Below, piece by piece: positions 11,501 through 21,947 of a stretch of DNA of 64,000 bases. The DNA is from Stercorarius parasiticus (taxonomy: Eukaryota > Chordata > Aves > Charadriiformes > Stercorariidae), in assembly GCA_013396915.1 (NCBI GenBank), contig VWZL01003479.1, forward strand, positions 62,001 to 126,000, read 5' to 3'. The translations under genes and the position numbers were made by a program. Below the pieces are notes generated by a model. That model did no database searches and had not been told where the DNA came from. It saw only the letters and a list, made by a program, of their open reading frames with translations. Every line of letters begins with the position of its first letter. Position 1 is the stretch's first letter.

Positions 11501-14500
11501 ACAGGAGAATGCAAACCAAAAATATTTGATCCATGTTAATGTGCCAGGCATTGGATATTTATCTCAACCCAACAAGGGAGCACTTCTGTCTTTGTTGCAA
11601 ACTAGCTACCACAGGTTTACAGGAACAGTGCTTTCTTAAATCTTGTCTGACACCTCATATTTGAGCTTCAGCACTGTTTTTCAGTACAAAGTAAGTTTAA
11701 ACATTTCTGCAGAAAACCAAAATGATACTTTTAAACTTTTTAATTTTTTTTGTCAAGAACTTCTGTCAACAGACAATTTTAATCCTGACTACCTGTATGT
11801 TTGTTCTACTACAACTCCCTTTAAGCAGTAAATGTCTTTTATGTAGATATCCTTCAACAAATAAAGCTAGATAGTCTGCCTCCAGTAACAGCTCTACTAA
11901 TTCTTCATGTGAGCTTTTAAAATCTTGGCTTATTGCATTAGGAAAACTATTTGTTTCTAGAGTTTTAACTAGAGCAAGCTAGAGCATTTCTGATTAACAA
12001 CAGTTTCACTCCCAGACACTGATTTTTCAAAATACAAACTTTTTAAGAGAGATTTACGTTTTTCAGCATACCTTCATTTGGAGAAGTTATTGTCCAGTGC
12101 TGTCTGATCAAGTCTGTCCAAAGAAAAAGGAAGAGTGGGAAACAGAAAAAATCTTAAAACAAAACATGAAAACTTCAGAGCAGAAATGTACATTTTGACA
12201 CCACTGTAATGAATTTTGAAAATGTTCAAAGGGTTTTCTTTCTGTTCCTTCTGGGATGGAAAACCATCAAAAGGCTTCAAAGTTGCCATAAAATGCTTTT
12301 GTAATCCTATGTGAATTTCCATTTTTAATGTACCAGAAAGAGTGGGCCTCACTGATTCAATGTTATGAACTAGCAGAGTCTTTGCAAATTATAGAAAATA
12401 TCTTCTACATAATAAAAAGACAATGGTAATGCACTACAGGATTAATTTTGTTTATTTATTTAGCAAGTTTATTCTGGATTTAATTATTTACGATGATACT
12501 CTAAAATAGACTAATAAATATAATGTATATAATAAATATATGAATACAATAAAGCCTAGGTACTCAGGGACTCTAAATATTTTTCTGACATGCCTCTGTG
12601 TATCATTTACTGGATTCTGAAATTCCCAATCAAACTTCATGCAATATGTCAAATTAAACGAAATCTTTTGAAGTCAGCATAAACCATACATCAAAACTCT
12701 GCAGTGATAAGACTCAGTCAACAGTCAAACACAATTAGATATTTTGAAGAGCACAACAAAAATAATATTTGACTGTCTTTCAAGGATCTGAGGAAATAAC
12801 TTTGCTTTTCTTCAAGGGTTTCTTGGATTGAAAACAAATTTAATTACAATGACCAGTACTTTCTAAGCATCTGCAAATAAGTAGTTTTAGTTTTCCTTAT
12901 TTTGCCCTTACATATAAAAATGAATGAACTGAAATGTAGATTTAAGAAGTCAAAGGGAAATCAAATTACGGATTTCATCTGTAATTCATCACTTCTAACA
13001 AGCAGCCAGTTGAGTAATATTACAATTATAAATGTAGCTGGGCAATATATTAGATTTGTGCTAGTCTTAAGATCAAGGATACCATGTGCAGTCTTAATTG
13101 TGCCAAGGTTATTGCAGCTGGCTAGAGTTCCTAAATTGCACTGGGTAAAAAGGAGGGAATGTTGTACCAAAAAAAAAGAAAAAATCAATGAACTTTCTCT
13201 TGTTTTTAACATTGAGAGTGATGATATTACACCTCTGAAATGGCAGCTCTTCTCACCTGTTCCTCCAGTCTAACTAAACCTCTTTCAGACCTCTAAAATA
13301 TGAACTAGGGTAAGATTAACCATAGCATAGTTGTTTTGATGGGAAGCTTCCATGTGAGTTTTAATTGCTTTTAGTGTTCACTGCAGAGGTTCTTCTCGGG
13401 GGTGATTCAAAGACAACTTTGTTGAAATAAAGTGGATTTTTACAGAACACTGCAGAGAACCGACCAAAAATGAGAAGTGAGTTCGGTATGGAGGCAAGAA
13501 CCTGTGTCTCAGCAACAAAGAAGAGAAAGGAACTTGAAGAAAAAAATGTGTTTCCTTGGTATAATCTAATAAATTGTATTAACATCTGACTGAGTAATCT
13601 ACTGAGAACTAACTATTGCTAAATTGCAGCTGAAATGCTTTGATCCAAACTGCTTTTTTTCTGCTACTCATGTATCCCTCCAGACCATAGCATTTTGTCC
13701 TCAACTGTCCCAGCAGAACTGTTTGTGTGGTTATGATGTAAATCAGAGAGGAAAACCACTTTTTGTTTGTTTGTTTTCCACTGGATCAGTGTCTCCCACT
13801 GGTATTACTTCTGAACAGTTTTTATCATGTTACCACAATCTCACTGAACTCTATGAGGTTGTTTTGCAAGAGGTGGGAACTGGATGCTTATTAAGAAACT
13901 TCAAATAATGATTGACTTCTCTGGCAGCTGAATGTGTTATGACAGGAGCAGATAATGAAGTAGTTATTCTCTCTCATGAGTGTAGTGTTCTGCTATGTCC
14001 CTTGCATATGTCTTACGTTTGTAAATAAAAAAAAATCATTCTTCTTTTGTCTTTGATCCTAAATATAAAACTCAAAATGGTCTTTTATAACATGAGAATA
14101 TTTTTGAAGTAAGGCAGATACTGAGTGGAGGCCTGAGATTCTTCAGACTTCAGTAGGTGTTCTCAAAAAGCTGAAGACTGTCATGAGTGATATCTGTGCT
14201 CAGCTTCTGAGGCTGATAAAATGATCACATTTAGGTACTCAGGTGCTCAGGTACACACAGAGTCAGGGTCACATAGACTTCAGTTCTTAAGGAGGTCTTA
14301 AAGCACAAGTAAAGAACAAAATTGAGGGTCTTTGTAGTTGGCATCACAAACTCTAGATCTTCTGTTGTGAATCAACTATAAAACTAAGTGACAACCCTGA
14401 AATTCTAATGAAGACTCTCCTGCTGATTGGTGCCATGTTTTAGATCCAGTTCTGTTCTTACAGCTTCACAATTACATGGTTTTAGAAATATAAAATAAGT

Positions 14501-15827
14501 CACTATTGCCATGGGTTTTATTAATTTTTAATACCTTGATGGACTTAATGCGTTCTTTAAATTATTTTTTATTTTTAAATGTAATACATTCAATGTCTTC
14601 TGAATAATGCTATAAATGCCTTTTTTTGCTGCTATGTCATACAAGCTCTGTTCTTTCTGTCTTAACTGTGTGTGTTTTTCAAGTGCACTGGAAATAGTAG
14701 GAGTATGAGCTATAGAAAAAATACCGTGAAACAAAGCATCTAATAACACAATCCAGCTTTGAAATCAATTGTTTACTAGCATGTAGGGGGTGGGCGGAAG
14801 GTGTAAATCTGCTGTCTGAACTCTATATGGACATTTGGCCTTAGTTTCTGCAGTGGACTTCTGATCATTCCTTTTTCCCAAAATTTCCTGGAAATTTCCT
14901 GAGTGTATGCTAGTTCCAGAGCACTTAATACATCCACCTAAACCTACTTTTCCTTTATAAATGTAAAAAAACTTGCATACAATCCTTTTAAGCACAGTGT
15001 CTGATATTTTAAGACCAGCCAAGTCTCGGTATTGCATCTCAGTACTAATATCTATGTATTAAAGAAGAGAGCTGGCGTTCACTGATCCCCTCAGTCCAGC
15101 TGTGCAAATGAGGTGTAATTCCGAAACTACCGCACTGAAAGAAACATGCTGCATGTGAACATGCAGAAGCACTGCAGGTGACTTTATGATGTAGAAAATA
15201 CTAAATTGGGATCATATGAAATCCTCTAATTACAGGCTGTTGAACTTTAAAAAAAATCAGTCACTGAGGCTTGCAAACTCTCCAAATTTAGCAACAATAT
15301 TAAACAAACAAACAAAAGAATCTTTCTCCTTCTGGACAGGAAAACTTAATTTTTACAGTTGTCTTTTTAAAATCTCTTTTTATTTTTCATTTTTCCTCTT
15401 TCAGTTTATGAAATCAGTTCATGCGAAGCATTATGTCTGCAGCTGACCAGAGAAGGAAAGATTCAAGATTGATTTCCATGTGAAGGATTTAACTTGTCTT
15501 GTTCAGTACGGACAATAAGAAAGAAGTCACAGACATGATGTAGTTTCGAAGTAGCTAAAACTAAAGGAAAAAGTATGCATGATAAATTCGAGTAAAAGAA
15601 ATTTTAAAACCATGGTCTAAGGGCAGACAGCTGTAAATTCTATTCAAGTTTCTTTGAAGGAAAAAAAAGTCTTCCTCGCTTGAGGCAGATCTTTCATGTA
15701 GTTTTCGCAGCAGCTGGACATTAAATTAAGGATCATGAACACCATGAGAGAAAATCTGTCTTCCTTAGGCAAAAGAGTGTTTTGCATATAAAAAAATATA
15801 AATGAAGAATAGTGATGTAAATTCTGC
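8574..15827. other. Long non-coding stretch, nothing recognised
   Basis: Seven kilobases of low-GC DNA without a recognisable gene, transposon or RNA gene. It has short A runs (8949-8959, 10132-10141), an AT-rich patch at about 12430-12560 and an AAAC short repeat at 15302-15317. The longest open frames (10143-10538 plus, 131 codons; 12902-13273 plus, 123 codons) show no domain, no biased composition and no splice context, and are of a length expected by chance in sequence this long. Confidence 0.5.
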
Positions 15828-15877
15828 ACAAGTGTACACTCCTGAGAAATTGACAAGTGTAGACTCCTGAGAGACTG
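15828..15877 (+). repeat. 25-base tandem duplication
   Basis: Two adjacent copies of a 25-base unit starting ACAAGTGTA (15828-15852 and 15853-15877). They differ at a few positions, for example CACTCC versus GACTCC and the final bases. It is a small local duplication without coding meaning. Confidence 0.85.
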
Positions 15878-16721
15878 CCATTAAAGAAAATAGAGCAGGA
15901 GGACGCAAATCTAAGGTGAAGCAGATGTTTTCGTGTTGTTTAAACACCCAATTATCAAAGTGTGATTTCTCTCACTGAGCCTGAAGTCAGATCCAGGCAG
16001 GCTGTCATGACTCTACCTGAGAGGCTGTTTTCTATTTGTTTGATGCAGAACAGTCTGTACGTATCTCCATTTTTTCAATAGGGGAGGAGACCATATCACA
16101 CTTTTGGTTTAATAAGGAGCCATAACTTTACTTACTCTCTCCTGCTTTCCACATCTGTGCTTTCATACAGTCTGCTTCAAAAAAAAAGTGGTTTTCTGCT
16201 AGATTTTAAAAATTCCCTGCTTGGCTAGAATACCAGGATACATGCAGTATCCATTATTCCTTCATCCTAGGCCATATATGTAGCCCTGAAGTAAAGAGCA
16301 GTTTCACCGGTTATAGGACTGGGCCCTCAAAGAAAATATCAGAACATCAGATACATCAGAACATCAGTTCATCAGAACACAGAAAATTCTTGTATGACAA
16401 AGTTTTATGCTGGCAAAATATAAACTCAGTAGAGCAAAATTTATCCACGGCAGGTGATATGACTCAATTGGTTTTATAATCTTCAAAACAGAATTATTCT
16501 TACTGACATTCACAATGTCTGTTTTATCCTGTGATTCTTCTTCTGTGTTCCCCAGGTATTGTAATGCAGCATATTTGATAAAAAGTCCAATAAAAATGTA
16601 GTGATTAATCAAATAAAAGCTGTGCAGACTGATATTTTACTATTGATTCTTGGTGACATTGTTGCTGTTTCAATGGAGCAACATAAATTACAGATTATGT
16701 GCCCGTAAATTTTATGTGCAC
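15878..16721. other. Non-coding stretch with a short ATCAGAAC repeat
   Basis: Unremarkable apart from 16338-16379, where 'atcagaacatca' wording recurs about four times in imperfect tandem. No gene recognised. Confidence 0.5.
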
Positions 16722-16956
16722 AAACAAGAACACAGGAAATTCAGTCTGAATATAAGGAAAAACTACTTTGAGGATAACAGAGCACTGGAACGGGCTGCCC
16801 AGGGAAACTGTGGAGTCTCCCCTGGAGATATTCAAAACCCACCTGGATGTGTTCCTGTCCAATCTGCTCTAGGTGAACCTGCTTTGGCAGGGGGCTTAGA
16901 CTAGATGATCTCCAAAGGTCCCTTCCAACCTCTGCCATTCTGTCATTCTGTGATTT
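16722..16956 (+). mobile_element. CR1 LINE, 3' end with last ORF2 codons
   Basis: Plus-strand CR1 end. It starts in the ORF2 segment that reads EHRKFSLNIRKNYF, passes through decayed 'ALERAAQGN' and '[16 protein letters not shown]' wording, then the 3' UTR ('ggtgaacctgctttggcaggg', 'tagatgatctcc', 'ggtcccttccaacc') and ends in ATTCTGTCATTCTGTGA at about 16937-16953. It is truncated at the 5' side and lost part of the ORF2 end by small deletions. Confidence 0.92.
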
Positions 16957-18624
16957 CTGGTAAACTTGAACTCTGTCTAAGAAACCGGTATGCAAAGCAC
17001 TGAGTTCAGAAGAGGAATGTGTAGGCTGTAAGTCTTTCCAAAGAAGGATTAATTTATTTATACATAGAGAGAGATCTAATTGGAGATTCAACACATGCAT
17101 TTTACCTTATTTTAAAATACTTTCATGTCATTTTGAGCATAGAAAACGTTTGTGCAGTCTTTTAAGTGGACTAAATAGTTAGACCGGGCTGCTTATCATC
17201 AGTGCTACCAAGAAATATCTGAATTAACTTCTAATGGTTTTCAAGGAATTTGCTGTCTTACAAATTGTTTTGATTCAGAATTTGGCATTTTTGACCAAAC
17301 TTATTTAGAGATCTGATGTTATTTGAACTCATGTTCAAAGCAACTACAAGGTTTCAAACAAATCATAGCAAATGGAAGCACAGAACATGTTGAAATCTTC
17401 AACAGCTAAAATTGTGATCTAGTTTTTTGAATTTTAGCACACAAAAATTACTCTATCAGCAGTTCAGGCTCACATACAGCAGTAATTAAATAACTGATGC
17501 CTCTGGCTGTTAAGGAGTTTCTGTTGTCTCATGATCATTTGCATTATAAAGGTAGTCTAGTCTAAGGAAGAAAAAAAGAAAAATATAATTACCATTTACA
17601 TAGCCATACTAAAGGAAGTATGCATTAAGAAGAGAGTCAATTTACATTTAGAGTTGAAAGACAGAACTTTCACCTCCACAATACAGCTAATGGGTCCAGA
17701 TCCTTAATCTATTGGTGGTAAAGAGAAAGGGAACATCCACTTACTTTCTTCTAAAACTGGTCTTGAATCTGAGATTAAGTCTGCCTTAAAGTGCAATCTG
17801 TTGTTTTAGGGTATTAAAATCGGGGCGGGAGGGCATGAACTACTTCTTTCGGGATACTAAGATATGTGGTCTGGATTACTATGCAAAAGAATCTTGAATA
17901 TCTTTTAAATATAGAATATCTTATGAATGCCATCTAAATCAAACGGTCTCTATTATGAATCTGTTTGCCACCCTTGCTGTCTATCATTCTGTGTCAGAGG
18001 AGGGGATGCTGATGGTTGGTTTCTTCCAAGAGTGCCGATCACTCAATTGTCTGTTTTGTAAAATAAAACTGTTATTTACTTGGAGAAATATGCAAAGAAT
18101 GAGTGCCTGGAGAAAGCTGGTTTTGAGGCTAAAATAATAAACACAAACAGAGGAGGTCAAAAATAAATAATAATAAATCAACCTAAAATCAAATATTGAC
18201 TACTTCCTATCATAATTTTATTGTACCAGGGATAAAACAGTAGGAAATTTTAAAGTCTCTGTGATAGTTCACAAATTGTCTTCTAACACACTGCTTGCTT
18301 TAAACTGTGTTGCAGTTAAGCTTCATTTCCTTCTCCCCTCTTTTCCACCTACTAATAAAGTTCAAAAAGTCTTCAGTTAAGGCAGTTATGCTAGAAGTCT
18401 TGATCTCCACTTAATTCCTTGGAATAGCCATTATTTTGAAATAATGATTGCAAATAACACTTAGTGTTTATTGAGATTGATCCAAAGTCGGGAAGTTAGT
18501 GTTGGACTTAATGGGCATTACAGACCTCATAAATTCTATGAATTGTACAGAAAACCAAGCCACGTTCATCATTACTGGGAACATCATTTCCCATGGTGTT
18601 ACAGCAATTTCTAAAGATCACTGG
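16957..18624. other. Non-coding stretch
   Basis: Low-GC DNA without recognised genes. Near its end there is a possible very old CR1 tail, listed separately. Open frames up to 65 codons are unremarkable. Confidence 0.5.
18487..18543 (+). mobile_element. Possible ancient CR1 3' tail
   Basis: The order 'gttggacttaatgggcattacagacctcat' followed by 'aaattctatga' resembles the last 55 bases of the older CR1 type seen at 5527-5626, but with many mismatches. It could be chance. Confidence 0.3.
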
Positions 18625-19186
18625 TGTGGTGGGTTCACCCAGACCAGCAACTAAATAGCCACCCAGCTGCTTGCTCACTGCCTGCCCCTAACCTTGCTCC
18701 CAGAGGGATAGGAGAGAGAACTGGAAGAAGAAAAGCAAGAAGAACTTGTGGATCAAGATAAAGACAGTTTAATAAGTGAAGAAAGGAGCAGGGAAAAATA
18801 AACTCCAACAGACATAAGTGTTGCAAATACAATCACTCACCACTTCCCATGAGCAGACCAATGCCCAGTCATTCTCCAAGGAACAGCTGCCTTGGAAAGA
18901 CTACCTCCCAGTTTTTATTACTGAGCATGACATTACACAGCATATCATTTCCCTTTGGCCAAGTTGGGTCAGCTGTCCCAGCTGTGTCATTTCTTTCCAT
19001 CTTGCCCAGCCTTACCCTACTACCTGAGTGAGAAAGAGAGAAAGCCTAGATGCTGTAGCAAGAACAGTTCAGCAATAGCTTAAACGCTGTTGTGTTGTCA
19101 ACACTGTTTTAGGCACAAATCCAAAACACAGCAATGTACATGCTGCTATGAGGAAAGTTAACTCCATTCCAACCAGACACAGTAGA
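18625..19186 (-). mobile_element. Solo LTR of an endogenous retrovirus (ERVL-like)
   Basis: On the minus strand the element starts near 19186 and ends in CCACCACA at 18625. It has blocks I recognise from a common bird LTR family: 'ttggatttgtgcc', 'acagtgttgacaacac', 'gctgacccaacttggcc' and 'actgtctttatcttgatcc'. The five bases before it (ACTGG) and after it (ACTGA) match at four of five positions, which supports a 5-base target-site duplication and so a solo LTR left by recombination. A degenerate TATA-like stretch lies near 18918, and a minus-strand ATTAAA (plus-strand TTTAAT at 18768-18773) is a possible polyadenylation signal. No internal viral genes flank it. The 5-base duplication is typical of the ERVL class; the subfamily name is not determined. 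Confidence 0.85.
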
Positions 19187-19228
19187 ACTGATTACCAAAA
19201 GTCTCTCTACTAACGGATTAAGTCATTT

Positions 19229-19440
19229 ATCATAGAATTGTTAGGGTTGGAAGGGACCTTAAAGATCATCTAGTTCCAACCCCCCTGCCATGGGCAGGGA
19301 CATCTCCTACTAGATCATGTTGCTCAGAGTCCCATCCAGCCTGGCCTTAAAAACATCCAGGGGTGGGGCTTCCACCACCTCTCTGGGCAACCTGTTCTGG
19401 TGTCTCACCACCCTCACGGTGAAGAAGCATCTTATGCTGC
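19229..19440 (-). mobile_element. CR1 LINE, 3' UTR fragment
   Basis: Minus-strand CR1 end with the tail 'atcatagaattg' at 19229, then 'ggttggaagggacc', 'ttccaacccccctgccatgg' and the C-terminal ORF2 region ('cctctctgggcaacctgttc', 'caccaccctcacggtgaagaa'). Similarity fades at about 19440. It lies 42 bases from the neighbouring LTR, and this 4 kb block has the densest repeats of the first half of the window. Confidence 0.9.
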
Positions 19441-20595
19441 TATCGTTTACCTTACAGACTTTTTTTTCTGCTACCAGGACAGCATGCCATTGTGTAGGTT
19501 GATAAACAGGGCATTTTTAAGGATAATGAAAAACCTGAAGTCGTTGTCACAGTTTGTATCCACGTCTCTACAGATAATTGTGGATGGGACACACAGAGAA
19601 TTCTATATAGTTAATTCCTATATGGTTTCTACATGATTTCATACTAATAACCTTCAAAAAAACATATGGAAAAGTATTTCTCTCCTGAAAGGAAAGACAT
19701 CTCCTGATGTCAAACGCAGCACTGAAAAAGCTGAAACATTTGTTGGCAAACCGTATAAACATGCCACAATGTTTATGAAATGAGTGACAAAGAGAAGTCC
19801 ATCTTTCAGCCAAAAAAAGAAGAAAGAAAGAAAACAAAAAAAAAAAAAGAGAAGAAAAGAAAGATCATTGAGCCATAGCTTTGACAGTGAAATGTAGAGC
19901 AGGAATAAAACCATAGTTTAACTACATAGCAGTTTTGACTATGTAGAACTTTGCTACTGTTTAGCAGCCATATTTTACCTAGGATTTGACAGTGGATCTT
20001 AGTTGTGTAAATCTTATCTTGTTTTCTGACAACTTATCAATTAATTATTTTTTTTTGTTCTAGACTCTCTTCAAAGTCGATCATCTAGTATGTTAAGGAA
20101 CTTGAGAAAAAGCGTAATTAAGATTAGGAGACCTTGACTCCAATTGTAATATTAAGTCTTCAACCAAACAGAACTCTGTCAAAACACTATAAAGGCACTG
20201 GAGGAATACATTGTTAACAGCTGCTGTGTTTGCCTGAAAGTTCTGTCTGGGCATTATAAATGTACCAAATCCTTATTGTAGGATATAATAGGATGATGAT
20301 ATCTTGAAAATCTTGGGACCTTTCATGTGTCACTTAGCCACTTTTCAGAAACACTGTGTCTCTGAATACCTCAGTTGTAGCTGTAGCTTGTGAAGTCTTT
20401 CTGGTGCTTTACATCTGGTAGCTTATCCCACAAAATTAGTTGAAGAACACTATCCACTATAACTACTGCAAACTCTTTTCATGAGTGATGAATAGGAAAG
20501 AGAGATGCTTTTTTTTTTTCGCTTGTTTTGGCAAGTATGAAATCTGTAGGTAATTCAAAAAAGTAGTCCTCCTGAAGGCATCTTTCAGATCTTTT
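19441..20595. other. Non-coding stretch with a purine tract
   Basis: No gene recognised. It contains the A/G-rich tract at 19812-19863 and a T run at 20510-20520. Minus-strand open frames over the purine tract are Phe/Leu-rich artefacts. Confidence 0.5.
19812..19863 (+). repeat. (GAAA)n / A-rich simple repeat
   Basis: About 50 bases of A with scattered G, including GAAAGAAAGAAA and a 13-base A run. It is a simple repeat not attached to a recognisable element. Confidence 0.85.
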
Positions 20596-21248
20596 AACAT
20601 CTAACTGAACCCACAGGGTACAGTCCTTCACAAACTGCTTCAGCATGGGCCCTTCCCATGGGCTTCAGTTCTTCAAGAACTGCTCCAGCATGGCTGCTTT
20701 CTATGGGGTATATTCCTTCAGGAAAAGACTGATCCACTTGGATCCTTTCTGTAGAGTACAGTTTCTGTCAGAAAACCTGCTCCTGTGTGGGTTCCTCTCC
20801 AATGGCTGCAACTCCTTCCAGGACCTGTGTGAAAGCTCCATGGGCTGCAGTGTCCTTCATGGCATGTCCGCCTGCTGGGCTGTGGATTCCTCCACAGGGT
20901 ACAGTGTGGATATCTGCTCCACCTAGGTCATCTTGGGCTGCAGGGGAATCTCTGCTCCAGCACCTGGAGGACCTCCTTCCCCTTCTCCTTCTTTCACCTT
21001 GGTGTCTGCACGGCTGTTTATCTGACATTTTTCTCATTTGTGTTGTGCAGCATCTTTTCCCCTTTCTTAAACACACTTTCCCAGAGGTGGAAATGACTTG
21101 ACTGATGGGGTCAGCCATGCCCTGTGGTGGGTCGGTTGGAGCCGTCAGGAACCAGCTGTGTCCAGCATGGGGCAGTCCTGACCTCTCCTCATAGGGGCCA
21201 CCTCTGTAGCCACCCACTGTCAGCACCTAGGCACGGACACCCAATACA
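20596..21248 (-). mobile_element. Partial endogenous-retrovirus LTR
   Basis: Related to the solo LTR at 49687-50430. Its minus-strand 5' end reads TGTATTGGGTG at 21248, like that copy. It shares the 'gccacctctgtagccaccc' segment near 21200 and the array of 'ctgctccagcatgg...cagtccttca' subunits (about 20605-20860). The part that should continue to the CCACCACA end is missing on the left, so the copy is truncated at about 20596. A minus-strand open frame of 152 codons (20768-21226) lies inside it but has no retroviral protein features and is a by-product of low stop density in this GC-richer repeat. Confidence 0.75.
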
Positions 21249-21508
21249 CTCATGCTGATAATTGTACCTCAGTAAGAAGCAGTACAGTTTCAAATAGGAA
21301 ATGCACTACATTTCTTTAACTCCCTTCTCTTTGACACCAAATCTAGTTCTGAAGCAAAGGAAAGTCGGCTTGTGATAAAGACTCTTACTGAAAACAATTA
21401 AAATATAATTTCATCTACAGATAATTTACTTACATTTATACAAAATATATGCATGAATAAATACATATCAATTTAAGATTTGCATAACTTGATAGAACAT
21501 TTGGAAGA

Positions 21509-21947
21509 ATCATAGAATCTCAGAATCACGGAATGGTAGGGTTGGAAGGGACGTCTGGAGACCATCTAGTCCAACCCCCCTGCCAGAGCAGGGTCACCTA
21601 GAGCAGGTTGCAAAGGAACGCGTCCAGGCAGGTTTTGAATGTCTCCAGAGATGGAGACTCCACCATCTCTCTGGGCAGCCTGTTCCAGTGCTCTGACACC
21701 CTCAGGGTAAAGAAGTTCCTCCTCATGTTTAGGTGAAGCTTCCTGTGTTCAAGTTTGTGCCTGTTACCTCTTGTTCTGTCACTGGGCACCACTGAAAAGA
21801 GCCTGGCCCCAATCTCCTGACACCCACCCTTTAAGTATTTATAAGTGTTGATAAGGTTCCCCCTCAGCTGTCTTTTTTCCAGAGACCTAAATCCCTCAGC
21901 CTTTCTTCATAACAGAGGTGCTCCAGTCCCCTAATCATGTTTGTAGG
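21509..21947 (-). mobile_element. CR1 LINE, 5'-truncated, ORF2 end and 3' UTR
   Basis: Minus-strand copy very similar to the one at 8064-8573. The tail octamers are at 21509-21536. The 3' UTR and the ORF2 C-terminal blocks ([41 protein letters not shown]) are readable. A short deletion near 21880 ('ttttttccagagacctaaatcc') breaks the frame where neighbouring copies encode FSLEKR. It breaks off at about 21947. Not mobile. Confidence 0.95.

Noticed and set aside
12902..13273. 123-codon plus-strand open frame
   Set aside because: Unrecognised random-looking sequence in AT-rich DNA; an overlapping minus-strand frame is equally open, so there is no strand signal.
16338..16379. ATCAGAAC repeats considered as a CRISPR-like or satellite array
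   Set aside because: Units are short and imperfect with no spacers, and the host is a bird, so a CRISPR array is not expected. It is a simple repeat.
20768..21226. 152-codon minus-strand frame
   Set aside because: Lies wholly within the partial LTR and has no retroviral or other protein features; its length reflects the low stop density of the repeat.
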